NCBI GenBank assembly: GCA_002897735.1
Contig: BDTW01000038.1
Span: 44,206-108,205, forward strand
Direction of reading: 5' to 3'
DNA: 64,000 nt
From: a bacterium BMS3Bbin13
GTDB taxonomy: Bacteria > Pseudomonadota > Gammaproteobacteria > 21-64-14
Part shown: positions 27,900-39,565 of the stretch, one piece after another
Layout of the letters: every line of letters begins with the position of its first letter
Position numbering within the stretch: position 1 is the first letter of the stretch
Translations under genes and position numbers: made by a program
The notes under the pieces: generated by a model
Told to the model about the DNA's origin: nothing
What the model saw: only the letters and a program-made list of their open reading frames with translations
The model's database searches: none

Positions 27900-28886
27900 A
27901 TGGCCAACGTGACCATGCGTCAGATGCTGGAGGTCGGAGTGCATTTCGGCCACCAGACCCGTTATTGGAACCCCCGGATGGCCCCGTACATCTTCGGGGA
28001 ACGGGACAAAATCCACATCATCAACCTGGAAAAGACCCTGCCCCTCTACCAGGAGGCGATGAACTTCCTGGGGCGGTTGGCGGCACAGGGCGGTACGGTG
28101 CTGTTCGTGGGCACCAAGCGCGCCGCTCAGGAGATCATCCGCGAGCAGGCCGCACGTTGCGCCATGCCGTTCGCCGGCTATCGGTGGCTGGGCGGCATGC
28201 TGACCAACTTCAAGACCGTCAAGCAGTCGATCCGGCGCCTGCGGGAACTGGAAGCGATGGTCGAAGACGGGACCGTCGAGCGCATGACCAAGAAGGAGGC
28301 GATCCGGATGCGCCGCGAGCTGGGCAAGCTCGAACGCAGCCTCGGCGGGATCAAGGATATGAACGGACTGCCCGACGCGCTGTTCGTGATCGACGTGGGC
28401 CACGAGAAGATCGCCGTCAAGGAGGCCGTCAAACTGGGCATCCCGGTGGTGGGCGTGGTGGACACCAACAATTCCACCGACGGGGTGGACTACGTGATCC
28501 CGGGTAACGACGACGCGATCCGTTCGATCCAGCTCTATCTGACCGGTGCGGCCGATGCGGTGATCGAGGGGCGCGCCACCCGCTCACAGGCGATGCCCGA
28601 GGACGAGTTCGTCGAGTTGGACGAGACCGGCACGCCCAAGCTCAAGGACAGTCCGCGCAAGAAGGCGGCCGCCCCGAGGCGGAAGCCCGTGGCGAAAGCC
28701 CGCCCGGCCAAGGTCGCGCAGACGCAGGCGGGTGAAGCGGACGCGGTGCAGCCGGGCGTATCGGATGCGGTGCAGCCGAGTGGATCGGATGCGGCGCAGG
28801 CGGGTGAATCGGATGCGGTGCGGCCGGACGGCGCGGCGCCCGTCGCCGCGGATGCAACCCCGGCGGGCGAGGCGGGCGACGCCTGA
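27900..28886 (+). CDS. rpsB: 30S ribosomal protein S2 with an unusual C-terminal extension
   Basis: The first 240 or so residues are a normal S2 ([20 protein letters not shown], then [19 protein letters not shown] and [20 protein letters not shown]). The protein is 328 residues, roughly 80 more than usual. The extra part is first Lys/Arg/Ala-rich ([17 protein letters not shown]). It then contains four 8-residue repeats of the form SDAVQPSG, and ends Ala/Gly-rich and acidic. The ATG at 27900 follows a GCGAGGAG ribosome site. tsf follows after 222 bases. Confidence 0.96.
   Translation: MANVTMRQMLEVGVHFGHQTRYWNPRMAPYIFGERDKIHIINLEKTLPLYQEAMNFLGRLAAQGGTVLFVGTKRAAQEIIREQAARCAMPFAGYRWLGGMLTNFKTVKQSIRRLRELEAMVEDGTVERMTKKEAIRMRRELGKLERSLGGIKDMNGLPDALFVIDVGHEKIAVKEAVKLGIPVVGVVDTNNSTDGVDYVIPGNDDAIRSIQLYLTGAADAVIEGRATRSQAMPEDEFVELDETGTPKLKDSPRKKAAAPRRKPVAKARPAKVAQTQAGEADAVQPGVSDAVQPSGSDAAQAGESDAVRPDGAAPVAADATPAGEAGDA
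28737..28832 (+). repeat. 24-base in-frame repeat in the 3' end of rpsB
   Basis: Four consecutive 24-base units of the form TCGGATGCGGTGCAGCCG plus six bases encode (A/S)DA(V/A)(Q/R)(P/A)xG. Units differ at a few positions. Confidence 0.85.
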
Positions 28887-29108
28887 TCGGCGCCCGCGCG
28901 GTTCGGGGTGCCGGCCGCCGGCCGCCGGCCGGTGTGCGGGCGTGGCGGACGAGGAGCCGCGGGTGAAGGATCGTCGCGGGCGCCTGGAGCGCCGGGCGCG
29001 CTACCCGTAGCGGCCGGAGGTGGCGAACGGACCGGCGAGGGGTGGCTTCCGCCCGGCGCGGCAACCGGGGCACGCGCCGGGTCGCTTTACGAGTTCAGAG
29101 GAAAGACT

Positions 29109-29999
<891 letters not shown>

Positions 30000-30039
30000 T
30001 GAGCGCGCGCCGCCTCGATGCGTGTGACGACCTGATCGC

Positions 30040-30765
30040 ATGACGGAGTCCTCGCCCGGTCCTCGACGCATCCTGCTCAAGCTCAGCGGGGAGGCGCTGT
30101 TGGGTTCCCGGGACTCCGGCATCGATCCCGATGTGCTCGACCGGGTCGGTGGAGAGATCCGCGAGGTGTGCGGGCTGGGCGTTCAGGTCGGCGTGGTGAT
30201 CGGCGGCGGCAACCTCTTCCGCGGCGCGGGTCTGGCGCAGGCCGGGATCGATCGCGCCACCGGCGACTACATGGGTATGCTGGCCACGGTCATGAACGCC
30301 CTGGCCATGCAGGACACCCTCGATCGCCTCGGGTTGCAGGCACGCGTGATGTCCGCGCTTACGATCCGCCCCGTGTGCGAGGACTATGTTCGGCGCCGCG
30401 CGATTCGCCACCTGGAGAAGGGCCGGGTCGTACTGTTCGCGGCGGGCACCGGCAATCCGTTCTTCACGACCGATTCCGCGGCCGCTCTGCGGGCGATCGA
30501 GATCGGCGCCGATCTCCTGCTGAAGGCCACCAAGGTCGACGGCGTGTACTCGGCGGATCCGGTCACCGATCCCGATGCGACCCGCTTCAGCCGCTTGAGT
30601 TACCAGGAGATCCTGGACCGGCGGCTGATGGTCATGGATCATACCGCCATCGTGCTGTGCCGTGATCACCGCATTCCGCTGCGGGTGTTCGACATGACCC
30701 GCCCCGGCGGGTTGTTGCGCATCGTGCGCGGAGAAGATCTCGGTACGCTGGTGAGCGCCGACTGA
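30040..30765 (+). CDS. pyrH: UMP kinase
   Basis: A 241-residue hexameric amino-acid-kinase-fold enzyme phosphorylating UMP. It has [13 protein letters not shown] at the N-terminus, [11 protein letters not shown] for phosphate binding, and [20 protein letters not shown]. The length is as in E. coli. It begins 40 bases after tsf and is followed 15 bases later by frr. Confidence 0.97.
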   Translation: MTESSPGPRRILLKLSGEALLGSRDSGIDPDVLDRVGGEIREVCGLGVQVGVVIGGGNLFRGAGLAQAGIDRATGDYMGMLATVMNALAMQDTLDRLGLQARVMSALTIRPVCEDYVRRRAIRHLEKGRVVLFAAGTGNPFFTTDSAAALRAIEIGADLLLKATKVDGVYSADPVTDPDATRFSRLSYQEILDRRLMVMDHTAIVLCRDHRIPLRVFDMTRPGGLLRIVRGEDLGTLVSAD

Positions 30766-30780
30766 CGAGGGGTGAGGGAC

Positions 30781-31341
30781 ATGATCGATGGGATCAAGGC
30801 CGATGCCGCGGTACGCATGCAGAAGAGCGTCGAGTCCCTGAAGCAGGAACTCTCGAAGCTGCGCACGGGCCGCGCGCACACCAGTCTGCTGGACCATATC
30901 ACGGTGGACTATTACGGGGCGCAGACGCCGATCAACCAGGTCGCCAACGTCACGGTCGCCGACGCCCGTACGCTGAACGTGGCCCCATGGGACCGGAACA
31001 TGATCCCGGTGGTGGAGAAGGCGCTCATGACCTCCGGTCTGGGCCTCACGCCCACCACCGCCGGGACGACCATCCGCATCCCCCTGCCCCCGCTCACTGA
31101 GGAGAGGCGCCGTGATATGATCCGCCTCGTCCGCCAGGAGGCGGAGGCGGCGCGGGTGGCGATCCGCAACATCCGCCGTGACGCCAACAACGAACTCAAG
31201 CGGCTCCTGAAGGAGAAGGCGGCCTCGGAAGACGAGACCCGCCGTGCGGAGGAAGAGATCCAGAAGCTGACCGGCCGCTTCATCGACCAGGAGGTCGAGG
31301 CCGTTCTGCAGGCGAAGGAGAAGGAATTGCTCGATATCTGA
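30781..31341 (+). CDS. frr: Ribosome recycling factor
   Basis: A 186-residue tRNA-mimicking factor that splits post-termination ribosomes with EF-G. It shows [31 protein letters not shown] and [16 protein letters not shown], all diagnostic. The ATG at 30781 is preceded by GAGGGGTGAG; a GTG nine bases upstream is an alternative. Confidence 0.97.
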   Translation: MIDGIKADAAVRMQKSVESLKQELSKLRTGRAHTSLLDHITVDYYGAQTPINQVANVTVADARTLNVAPWDRNMIPVVEKALMTSGLGLTPTTAGTTIRIPLPPLTEERRRDMIRLVRQEAEAARVAIRNIRRDANNELKRLLKEKAASEDETRRAEEEIQKLTGRFIDQEVEAVLQAKEKELLDI

Positions 31342-31434
31342 GGCGGGTCGGGGGTGGTGTCGCCGGCTCGCTGCGCGGCACGGCGAACGACCCGGGGACC
31401 GTCTGCGGCGGTAGGCGCCGGGATCGAACAGCTC

Positions 31435-32211
31435 ATGTCCAAGCACGAGGAGATCCCCGCGGCCGTGGGTGACCGGATCCGCCGGTCGCTGCCCCGGCAT
31501 ATCGCCATCATCATGGATGGCAACGGGCGCTGGGCGCAGGCCCGCGGCCTGCCGCGGCACCGCGGCCACAAGGCGGGCGTGGAGGCGGTGCGCGGGGTCG
31601 TGGAGCAATGCGCCTCGAAAGGTGTGGAGGCGCTCACGCTGTTCGCCTTCAGCAGCGAGAACTGGCGGCGGCCACGCACCGAGGTTCGCCTGCTCATGGA
31701 ACTGTTCATCGCCACCCTGGGGCGCGAGGCGCGCCGGCTGCACCGCAACAACGTGCGTCTGCGGGTGATCGGCGATCGAGACGCCTTTCCCGCCAGGCTG
31801 CGTGAGCGGATCCGCGACGCCGAGGATCTCACTGCGGGGAACAGCGGCCTCACGTTCGTGATCGCCGGCAACTACGGGGGGCGCTGGGACATCGCGCACG
31901 CGGCGCGCCGCCTCGCCGAGCGGGTCGAGGCGGGTGAACTGGCGGCCCGCGACGTCACCCCGGAGCGACTCCGGCCGCATCTCTCGTCGCACGATCTCCC
32001 CGACCCGGACCTGTTCATCCGAACCGGCGGGGAGCAGCGGATCAGCAACTTTCTACTGTGGCAGCTGGCCTACGCGGAACTCTACTTCACGGAAGTCCTG
32101 TGGCCGGACTTCGATGCGCGGGAACTGGAACATGCCCTGGACTGGTTTTCCCGGCGACAGAGACGCTTCGGGCTCACGGGCCAGCAGGTGGAAGCCATCA
32201 AGGGTGCTTAA
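31435..32211 (+). CDS. uppS: Di-trans,poly-cis-undecaprenyl-diphosphate synthase
   Basis: A 258-residue cis-prenyltransferase that builds the C55 carrier lipid. The signature HIAIIMDGNGRWAQARG contains the catalytic Asp near residue 27, and FAFSSENWRRP and RTGGEQRISNFLLWQ are family motifs. The last 8 bases overlap cdsA, so the two are coupled. Confidence 0.96.
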   Translation: MSKHEEIPAAVGDRIRRSLPRHIAIIMDGNGRWAQARGLPRHRGHKAGVEAVRGVVEQCASKGVEALTLFAFSSENWRRPRTEVRLLMELFIATLGREARRLHRNNVRLRVIGDRDAFPARLRERIRDAEDLTAGNSGLTFVIAGNYGGRWDIAHAARRLAERVEAGELAARDVTPERLRPHLSSHDLPDPDLFIRTGGEQRISNFLLWQLAYAELYFTEVLWPDFDARELEHALDWFSRRQRRFGLTGQQVEAIKGA

Positions 32212-33043
32212 GCAGCGCCTGATCACGGCGGCACTCCTCATCCTGTTGGTCGGTGTGGGTGCGTTCGTCCTGTCGAGTGCGCAAATCGGCCTCATCTTCG
32301 CCGCGTTCGTGCTGGCCGGTGCCTGGGAGTGGAGCGGACTGACGAACCTCGGCGGGCGTCTCGGGCGTATTTTCTATGTGATGTTGGTATCATTGGCGCT
32401 GCTCGGCGGCTGGTGGCTCGTGCAGCGTCGTGCGGGGACGATGGGCGTGCTGATCGTGGCGCTGGCGTGGTGGTCGGCGGTGGCGATGGCGCTGATACGC
32501 TACCGCCCGTATGCTCGCCGGGACGGGCGAACACGCCCGGGCCGCGCGGCGGCGAGCGCGCTGGCCGGCATCCTGACCCTGGTGCCCGCGTGGACGGCCC
32601 TGGTCGCCCTGCATCACTCGGGGTCCGACGGGCCGGAGTGGTTGTTGTATCTGCTCGGCCTCGTGTGGGTCGCCGACAGCGGGGCCTATTTCGTGGGCCG
32701 CCGCCGGGGGCGGGTCAAGCTCGCGCCGCGGCTGAGTCCCGGGAAGACGCGTGAAGGGCTCTACGGCGCGTTGATCGCGAGCGCGGCGTTCGCCGCGGCC
32801 GGCGCCGCGGCGTTCGGTCTGTCGCCGCGAGAGGCGCTTGTGTTCACCGGCCTGAGCCTGGTGGCGGTACTGTACTCGGTGGTGGGAGACCTCTTCGAGA
32901 GCATGATCAAACGGCGCGCCGGGGTGAAGGACAGCGGCTCGCTGCTCCCGGGTCACGGGGGCGTTCTCGACCGCGTGGACAGCCTGTCCGCGGCCGCCCC
33001 GATCTTTCTTCTGGGATTGCTATGGTTGAAACTGGCAAGCTGA
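32204..33043 (+). CDS. cdsA: Phosphatidate cytidylyltransferase
   Basis: A 279-residue polytopic membrane enzyme making CDP-diacylglycerol from CTP and phosphatidate. The CTP-transferase signature is near the C-terminus: [20 protein letters not shown], followed by [12 protein letters not shown]. The GTG at 32204 lies inside the end of uppS. It overlaps dxr by 22 bases. Confidence 0.95.
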   Translation: MLKQRLITAALLILLVGVGAFVLSSAQIGLIFAAFVLAGAWEWSGLTNLGGRLGRIFYVMLVSLALLGGWWLVQRRAGTMGVLIVALAWWSAVAMALIRYRPYARRDGRTRPGRAAASALAGILTLVPAWTALVALHHSGSDGPEWLLYLLGLVWVADSGAYFVGRRRGRVKLAPRLSPGKTREGLYGALIASAAFAAAGAAAFGLSPREALVFTGLSLVAVLYSVVGDLFESMIKRRAGVKDSGSLLPGHGGVLDRVDSLSAAAPIFLLGLLWLKLAS

Positions 33044-34236
33044 TCGGGGTAACGGTCCTCGGGGCCACGGGCTCCGTGGGCATGAACACGCTGGACGTGC
33101 TGGCGCGTCACCGCGACCGCTACCGCGTCGTCGCACTGACCGCCAACACCAACGCCGAGCGGTTGTTCACGTATTGCCGGGAATACCGCCCCGAGGTCGC
33201 CGTACTGGGCGAAGCGGGAGCGGCCGCGCGACTGCAGGAGCGTCTGCGCACCGCCGGTATCGCGACCCGGGTGTTGAACGGGCCGGAGGGTCTCGAGGCC
33301 GCCGCGCGGCTCCCGGAAGCGGACTACGTGATGGCGGCGATCGTCGGTGCCGCCGGACTGCTGCCGACGCTCGCGGCGGTGCGCGCGGGCAAGCGCGTGA
33401 TGCTCGCCAACAAGGAGGCGCTGGTCATGGCCGGGCGCATCTTCATGGACGAGGTCGTGCGCCACGGGGCGGAGCTGCTGCCCATCGACAGCGAGCACAA
33501 CGCCATCTTCCAATGCATGCCCCCGCATAGCATCGACGGGGGATTGGACCGCATCGGCGTGGAGCGCATCCTGTTGACCGCCAGCGGCGGGCCGTTTCGC
33601 ACCACACCGCCGGCCGATCTGGAGAAGGTGAGTCCGGAGCAGGCCTGTGCACACCCGAACTGGGTGATGGGCCGCAAGATCTCGGTCGATTCCGCCACCA
33701 TGATGAACAAGGGCCTGGAGGTCATCGAGGCCTGCTGGCTGTTCCGCACCACCCCGGATCGGGTGCGTGTGGTGCTCCACCCGCAGAGCACCATCCACTC
33801 GATGGTGGAATACGTGGACGGTTCGATCCTGGCGCACCTGGCCGCCCCGGACATGCGCGTGCCCATCGCCCATGCCCTGGCCTGGCCCGGGCGCATGCAC
33901 TCGGGCGCCGACTCGCTCGACATCGTGGCGACCGGACGCCTGGATTTCGAGGCGCCCGACCTCGAACGCTTTCCCTGTCTGGGTCTCGCCTACCGCGCCA
34001 TCGAGGCCGGCGGTACCGCCGCCGCCATCCTGAACGCCGCCAACGAGGTCGCCGTGCAGGCGTTCCTCGAGCGCCGGCTGGCCTTCACCGAGATCCCCCG
34101 TGTCATCGAGTCCACCCTGGACAGCGTCGCCCTCCACGAGTCGGACGCTCTGGAGACGGTGCTCGCCGATGACGCGCAGGCACGCGCGGTCGCCGCCCGC
34201 ATGGTTTCCCGGCGGACCCCGAGGGCCGCTCCATGA
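33022..34236 (+). CDS. dxr: 1-deoxy-D-xylulose 5-phosphate reductoisomerase
   Basis: A 404-residue NADPH-dependent enzyme making MEP, the first committed step of the non-mevalonate isoprenoid pathway. It has [15 protein letters not shown] for [16 protein letters not shown], the metal site [11 protein letters not shown], and SASGGPF-like TASGGPFR. The second pathway gene in the window, ispD, lies at the other end of the cluster. Its stop overlaps rseP as ATGA. Confidence 0.96.
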   Translation: MVETGKLIGVTVLGATGSVGMNTLDVLARHRDRYRVVALTANTNAERLFTYCREYRPEVAVLGEAGAAARLQERLRTAGIATRVLNGPEGLEAAARLPEADYVMAAIVGAAGLLPTLAAVRAGKRVMLANKEALVMAGRIFMDEVVRHGAELLPIDSEHNAIFQCMPPHSIDGGLDRIGVERILLTASGGPFRTTPPADLEKVSPEQACAHPNWVMGRKISVDSATMMNKGLEVIEACWLFRTTPDRVRVVLHPQSTIHSMVEYVDGSILAHLAAPDMRVPIAHALAWPGRMHSGADSLDIVATGRLDFEAPDLERFPCLGLAYRAIEAGGTAAAILNAANEVAVQAFLERRLAFTEIPRVIESTLDSVALHESDALETVLADDAQARAVAARMVSRRTPRAAP

Positions 34237-35600
34237 TCCATGTGCTGTTCTATCTGGCCGCCTTTACGGTGGCCATCAGCGTGTTGGTCACGGTACACGA
34301 GTTCGGTCACTTTTGGGTGGCGCGCCGCCTCGGCGTCAAGGTGCTGCGCTTCTCGATCGGTTTCGGCAAACCGCTCTGGACCTGGCATGCGCGGCGTGAC
34401 GGCACGGAGTACGTGGTGGCCGCGCTGCCGCTCGGCGGCTACGTCAAGATGCTCGACGAGCACGAGGCTCCGGTTCCCGCGGAGGATCGCGGGCGGGCGT
34501 TCAACCGCAAGCCCATCGCCACGCGCGCCGCGGTCGTCGTCGCCGGGCCGCTGTTCAATTTGCTGCTTGCGGTCCTGGCGTATTGGATCACGTTCGTGGT
34601 CGGGATGGTGGGCGCGCGTCCCCTGATCGGCGCCGTAGTGCCGGGCAGTCCGGCGGCGCTCGCCGGCGTGCAGGCCCGCGAGGAGATCGTGGCGGTGGAC
34701 GGGCGTCCCACCCCGACCTGGAACACGGCCCGGTTCGCGCTGCTCGACGCCGCGCTCGGCAACCGGCCGGCCGACCTGAAGCTGCGTACGCCCGCCGGGC
34801 ACACCGTGCGGCGTGTGCTGTCCGCCACCGATTCCGGGTCGGTGTTGAAGTCGCCCGATCTATGGGGGGCGGTCGGGATCAAGCCGTGGCGGCCCGCGGT
34901 GCCGGCGGTCATCGGGCGGCTCGTGCCCGGCGATCCCGCGGCCACCGCGGGACTGCGCCCGGGCGACCGCGTGGTGGCCGTCGACGGGCGCGCGGTCAAG
35001 GACTGGGCGGCCATGGCGGCGGCGATCCGGGCGCGCCCGGGACAGCGGATGCGGGTCACGGTCGAGCGCGGCGGGGTCCGGCGCACGGTGGTGCTGCGCA
35101 CCGCACAAATCGCGGGCGCTCAAGGCGCCGAGGGGCGCATCGGCGTCTATCCGCGGGTGCCCAAGGGCCTGTTCGATCAGTTGCGGGTGACCGTCCGCTA
35201 CGGCCCGATCGAGGCATTGATCCACGCCATGGACAGGACCGCGGGCATGACCGTGCGCATGCTGCGCATCCTCGCCCGGATGTTCACGGGCGAGGCCTCC
35301 GTGCGCAACATCAGCGGGCCGATCACCATCGCCCAATATGCCGGCGAGAGCGCCAGCATCGGCCTGATTCCGTTCCTTGGGTTTCTCGCCGTCGTCAGTA
35401 TCAGCCTCGGTGTCCTGAATCTGCTGCCGATTCCGATCCTGGACGGCGGACATCTCCTTTATTATCTCGTCGAGGCGGTGAAGGGCAGCCCGGTCTCGGA
35501 GCATGTCCAGGCGGTGGGGCAGCGGATCGGCATCCTCCTGCTGCTGCTCCTGATGAGTCTGGCCTTCTATAACGACCTACGGCGTTTGTTCATCGGATGA
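34233..35600 (+). CDS. rseP: RIP metalloprotease RseP
   Basis: A 455-residue site-2 protease. It has HEFGH near residue 22 in the first membrane segment, two tandem PDZ domains (about 115-300) and the second active-site motif [12 protein letters not shown] near residue 400. In E. coli it cleaves anti-sigma factor RseA and signal-peptide remnants. It lies directly before bamA, which fits its role in the envelope stress response. Confidence 0.96.
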   Translation: MIHVLFYLAAFTVAISVLVTVHEFGHFWVARRLGVKVLRFSIGFGKPLWTWHARRDGTEYVVAALPLGGYVKMLDEHEAPVPAEDRGRAFNRKPIATRAAVVVAGPLFNLLLAVLAYWITFVVGMVGARPLIGAVVPGSPAALAGVQAREEIVAVDGRPTPTWNTARFALLDAALGNRPADLKLRTPAGHTVRRVLSATDSGSVLKSPDLWGAVGIKPWRPAVPAVIGRLVPGDPAATAGLRPGDRVVAVDGRAVKDWAAMAAAIRARPGQRMRVTVERGGVRRTVVLRTAQIAGAQGAEGRIGVYPRVPKGLFDQLRVTVRYGPIEALIHAMDRTAGMTVRMLRILARMFTGEASVRNISGPITIAQYAGESASIGLIPFLGFLAVVSISLGVLNLLPIPILDGGHLLYYLVEAVKGSPVSEHVQAVGQRIGILLLLLLMSLAFYNDLRRLFIG

Positions 35601-35629
35601 CGTCACTCAGAGGCACCCGTTTCCTTGTT

Positions 35630-37927
35630 ATGAAGCGTCTAATCGGCAGGTTGTTCTGGGCGGTGGCACTCGGGCTGCTGTTCACGGTCCGGGCGTACGC
35701 CTTCACGCCGTTTGTCGTGAAGGACATTCGCGTGGAGGGTCTGAAGCGTATCTCGCAGGGAACGGTGTTCAACTACCTGCCTCTCAAGATCGGCGACCGC
35801 ATGGACGATATGCGCTCCGCCGAGGTGATCCGGGCGCTGTTCAAGACCGGTTTCTTCAAGGACGTGAGCCTCGAGCGCGACGGCGGCGCCCTCATCATCG
35901 TGGTTTCCGAACGCCCCGCGATCGCCGACATCAAGCTCTCCGGCAACAAGGACATCGAAACCAAGAAGCTGAAGAAGTCCCTCAAGGGGATCGGTTTCGC
36001 CGAGGGCCAAGTCTTCGACCGCTCGACCCTGGAGAAAGTGGAGCAGGAGTTGCGCCAGCTCTACTTCAACCGCGGGAAGTACGGCGTGCGCATCAAGACC
36101 ACGGTGACGCCGCTGCCGCGCAACCGGGTGGGCATCGCCATCAAGATCTCCGAGGGCGAGGCCGCCAAGATCCGCCGGATCAATATCGTCGGCAACCACG
36201 CCTACAGCGAGAAGACCCTGCTCAAGCAATTCAAGCTGGGCACGCCGAATCTGCTCTCCTTTTATACGAAGAACGACCGGTACTCCAAGCAGAAGCTCTC
36301 GGGCGATCTCGAGCGGCTGCGTTCCCTCTACATGGACCGCGGTTACATCAATTTCAATATCGACTCGACGCAGGTGAGCCTGTCGCCGGACAAGAAGGAC
36401 ATCTACATCACGGTGAACATCACCGAGGGGCACAGGTATACCGTGAAGGCCGTGCGGCTCGCCGGGGATCTGGTGCTCAAGCCGTCCCGGCTTTTCCCGC
36501 TGGTCAGTATCCGCAAAGGGGACATCTTTTCGAGAAAGGCGGCCAGCGATACCGCGAATGCGATCAGCGACAAGTTGGGCGATGCCGGCTACGCCTTCGC
36601 CAACGTCAATACGATCCCGGACATCGACAAGAAGGACCGGGCGGTCACGTTGACCTTCTACGTGGATCCGGGAAAGCGGACCTACGTGCGCCGGATCAAT
36701 TTCAGCGGAAACGTCAAGACCAAGGACGAAGTGCTGCGGCGCGAGATGCGCCAGATGGAGGCGGCGCCCATCTCCACCGAGAAGGTCAAGCTCTCGCGCA
36801 GTCGCCTGGAACGACTCGGATTCTTCAGTCATGTCAACGTGAAGACCAAGCCGGTGCCGGGGACCACGGACCAAGTCGATGTCGACTACAAGGTCACCGA
36901 GCGTCCCTCCGGGAGCCTGATGGCCGGTGTCGGCTTCTCCCAGACCGGGGGACTGCTGCTCAATGCAAGCGTGAGTCAGAACAACTTCCTGGGTACCGGG
37001 AACCGCGTCAGCGTGGCCTTCAACAACAGCAGCTACAATACGCTCTACAGCGTCGACTACACGAACCCCTACTACACCATCAACGGTGTGAGTCGCTCGT
37101 TCAGCGGCTTCTACCGTAAGACCGACGCCGCCCAGGCGAACCTCGCCAACTATACCACCGACGTAGGGGGCGGCAGCGTCACCTTCGGGATCCCCGTGAG
37201 CGAGTATGATCGGGTGCGCCTCGGGCTCGGCGGTAACCGCACGACGATACGGCCGGGATTTTTCGCCTCCACGCAGGTGCGCGACTTCATCGCCCGCAAC
37301 GGCGGGACCTACAATACGTTGAACCTGACCACCGGATGGATCCACGACACGCGCAACCGCGCCGTCTTTCCGGACAGCGGCGTGCGTCGGACCCTGAATC
37401 TCGATCTGGCGATCCCCGGGAGCACGTCGAAATACTATCGCCTGTCTTTCAGGGACCAGCGCTATATCCCCCTGACCCGGCACATCACCTTCTCGCTGAC
37501 CGGCGACGTGGCCTACGGCGATACCTACATCGGGAACAAGGAGTACCCGATCTTTCAGAACTTTTTCGCCGGCGGCATCGGGTCGGTGCGCGGCTACCGG
37601 GACAATACGCTCGGTCCACTCGACTCGAACGGGTTGCCGCTGGGCGGGCGTTTGCGGGTGGGCGGCAGCGCGGAACTGCTGTTCCCGCCCCCCTTCGTCG
37701 GTCACAATCAATCGGTGCGCTTGAGCCTGTTCGTGGATATGGGTAATGTGTACAAGGATGTAAGCAGTTTCAAGGCGGGCCGGTTGCGCTATTCGGCGGG
37801 TGCGTCGCTGATCTGGCTGACACCGTTCGGGGCGCTGAACTTCAGTCTGGGGATGCCGCTCAATGCGTCGGGCGCCGACCAGAAGCAGCCGTTCCAGTTC
37901 ACGATCGGCGCCCCGTTCACTTTCTGA
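35630..37927 (+). CDS. bamA: Outer membrane protein assembly factor BamA
   Basis: A 765-residue Omp85 protein with a signal peptide (LFWAVALGLLFTVRAYA), five POTRA domains to about residue 420 and a 16-strand barrel. It has the RGY loop (GGIGSVRGYRDNTLGP) and a C-terminal Phe (FTIGAPFTF). It is the essential catalyst of outer-membrane protein insertion. I chose the ATG at 35630 because it gives a clean signal peptide; an ATG at 35597 that overlaps the rseP stop would add 11 residues. Confidence 0.96.
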   Translation: MKRLIGRLFWAVALGLLFTVRAYAFTPFVVKDIRVEGLKRISQGTVFNYLPLKIGDRMDDMRSAEVIRALFKTGFFKDVSLERDGGALIIVVSERPAIADIKLSGNKDIETKKLKKSLKGIGFAEGQVFDRSTLEKVEQELRQLYFNRGKYGVRIKTTVTPLPRNRVGIAIKISEGEAAKIRRINIVGNHAYSEKTLLKQFKLGTPNLLSFYTKNDRYSKQKLSGDLERLRSLYMDRGYINFNIDSTQVSLSPDKKDIYITVNITEGHRYTVKAVRLAGDLVLKPSRLFPLVSIRKGDIFSRKAASDTANAISDKLGDAGYAFANVNTIPDIDKKDRAVTLTFYVDPGKRTYVRRINFSGNVKTKDEVLRREMRQMEAAPISTEKVKLSRSRLERLGFFSHVNVKTKPVPGTTDQVDVDYKVTERPSGSLMAGVGFSQTGGLLLNASVSQNNFLGTGNRVSVAFNNSSYNTLYSVDYTNPYYTINGVSRSFSGFYRKTDAAQANLANYTTDVGGGSVTFGIPVSEYDRVRLGLGGNRTTIRPGFFASTQVRDFIARNGGTYNTLNLTTGWIHDTRNRAVFPDSGVRRTLNLDLAIPGSTSKYYRLSFRDQRYIPLTRHITFSLTGDVAYGDTYIGNKEYPIFQNFFAGGIGSVRGYRDNTLGPLDSNGLPLGGRLRVGGSAELLFPPPFVGHNQSVRLSLFVDMGNVYKDVSSFKAGRLRYSAGASLIWLTPFGALNFSLGMPLNASGADQKQPFQFTIGAPFTF

Positions 37928-37945
37928 GCCGTGAGGGAGAGTGTC

Positions 37946-38476
37946 TTGAAGAGATTTCCACTGGTCGTCGTCCTGCTGTTGGGCATGTCGCTGGCCGCGC
38001 CCGGCGGCGCAATGGCGACGGAACTCAAGATCGGATTCGTCAACCCGGCGCTGATACTGGAGAAGGCCCCTCAGGCGAAGGCGGCCAGCAGCATGTTGGA
38101 GCACGAGTTTGCGCCGCGCCAGAAAAAGCTCGCCGCCGAGCAGGCGGCCATCCGGAAGTCCCGGGACAAACTGGCGAGGAACGGTGAGATCATGAGCCAG
38201 GCGCGCCGGGACAAGCTCCAGCGCGACATCCTGACCCGCCGGCGTGAACTCAAGCGCAAGCAGGACGAGTTCCGCGAGGACCTCGGTGTCCGTCGCAACG
38301 CCGAACTCGGAAAGCTCGAGCGACAGATCCGAACCGCGATCCTCGCGGTGGCGAAGGACGGCCACTACGATCTGATCGTGAGCGACGGCGTCCTGTACGC
38401 AAGCAAGCGCGTGGACATCACCGGTCGGGTGCTCCGGCGCTTGGAACAGCGGGCGAAGCGGCCGGCGAAGAAGTGA
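37946..38476 (+). CDS. skp: Periplasmic chaperone Skp/OmpH
   Basis: A 176-residue protein with a signal peptide (LVVVLLLGMSLAAPGGAMA) and a long charged coiled coil (about 50-130), the tentacle of the trimeric Skp chaperone. It carries unfolded outer-membrane proteins across the periplasm to BamA, its upstream neighbour. The TTG at 37946 is preceded by GAGGGAG; the GTG at 37931 would overlap that ribosome site. Confidence 0.92.
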   Translation: MKRFPLVVVLLLGMSLAAPGGAMATELKIGFVNPALILEKAPQAKAASSMLEHEFAPRQKKLAAEQAAIRKSRDKLARNGEIMSQARRDKLQRDILTRRRELKRKQDEFREDLGVRRNAELGKLERQIRTAILAVAKDGHYDLIVSDGVLYASKRVDITGRVLRRLEQRAKRPAKK

Positions 38477-38494
38477 CGATCCGGGAATCCTGGG

Positions 38495-39565
38495 ATGTCG
38501 CTTGCGCTGGGTGATCTGGCGGCACGGGTCGGGGGCGATCTGCGCGGCGACGCCTCCTGCCTGATCGAGGGGGTCGCGCCGCTCGAGGACGCGCGGCCCG
38601 GGACGATCAGTTTTCTCGCCAACCCGCGCTACCGTCGCCACCTGGCGGACACCGGCGCCTCGGCCGTGATTCTCTCCGAGAGCGATCTTCCCGGCTGCCC
38701 GTGTGCGGCGATCGTCTCGGACCATCCGTATCTGACGTACGCGCGGGTGGCCGGGCTGTTCGCACCGACGCCGCCGGTGCGGCGCGGCATCCATCCCACC
38801 GCCTTCGTGAGCCCCGCGAGCCGGGTCGATGAGTCGGCCTGGGTGGGGCCGCACTGCACGGTGGCGGCGGGCGCCGTCGTCGGGAGCGACGTCCAGCTCG
38901 GCCCCGGGTGCGTGGTGGGCGAAGGCGTCGAGATCGGGCCGCAGTGTCGCTTCGAGGCGCGGGTGGTTCTGTGCCGGGGGACCGTGGTCGGGCGCCGGGC
39001 GCGCGTGCACCCGGGCGCGGTGCTCGGGTCGGACGGGTTCGGCATTGCCGAGGACGCCGGGCGCTGGGTCAAGGTCCCGCAACTGGGGCGGGTCCGGATC
39101 GGCGACGACGTGGAGATCGGCGCCAACACGACCATCGACCGCGGTGCGCTCGAGGATACGGTGCTCGAGGACGGGGTGAAGCTGGACAACCAGGTCCAGA
39201 TCGCCCATAACGTGTACATTGGTGCGCACACGGCGATCGCCGGATGCGTGGGGATCTCCGGCAGCGTGCGTATCGGCCGGCGTTGCCGGATCGGCGGGGG
39301 TGTGGGGATCGCCGGGCACCTGGAGATCGTCGGCGATGTCGTGATCACGGGGATGTCGCTGGTGACTAAATCGATTACCCGGGCGGGGGTCTACTCCTCC
39401 GGCATCCCGGCCGAGCCGGCGGTACGCTGGCGGCGCAATCACGCACGCCTGCGCCGGCTGGAGGATCTCGCGCGACGCGTGCGGGAACTGGAATGCGGAC
39501 TGGAGGCCCTGCGGGGGCCGGCGACGGCGCGGGTCGCAGGGAGGGATGATGGCGCGGATGACTGA
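38495..39565 (+). CDS. lpxD: UDP-3-O-(3-hydroxymyristoyl)glucosamine N-acyltransferase
   Basis: A 356-residue left-handed beta-helix acyltransferase, third step of lipid A synthesis. The N-terminal uridine-binding domain contains [13 protein letters not shown]. Hexapeptide repeats run from about residue 105 to 290 with the catalytic His in [22 protein letters not shown]-terminal helix closes the trimer. The stop overlaps the start region of fabZ. Confidence 0.95.
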   Translation: MSLALGDLAARVGGDLRGDASCLIEGVAPLEDARPGTISFLANPRYRRHLADTGASAVILSESDLPGCPCAAIVSDHPYLTYARVAGLFAPTPPVRRGIHPTAFVSPASRVDESAWVGPHCTVAAGAVVGSDVQLGPGCVVGEGVEIGPQCRFEARVVLCRGTVVGRRARVHPGAVLGSDGFGIAEDAGRWVKVPQLGRVRIGDDVEIGANTTIDRGALEDTVLEDGVKLDNQVQIAHNVYIGAHTAIAGCVGISGSVRIGRRCRIGGGVGIAGHLEIVGDVVITGMSLVTKSITRAGVYSSGIPAEPAVRWRRNHARLRRLEDLARRVRELECGLEALRGPATARVAGRDDGADD

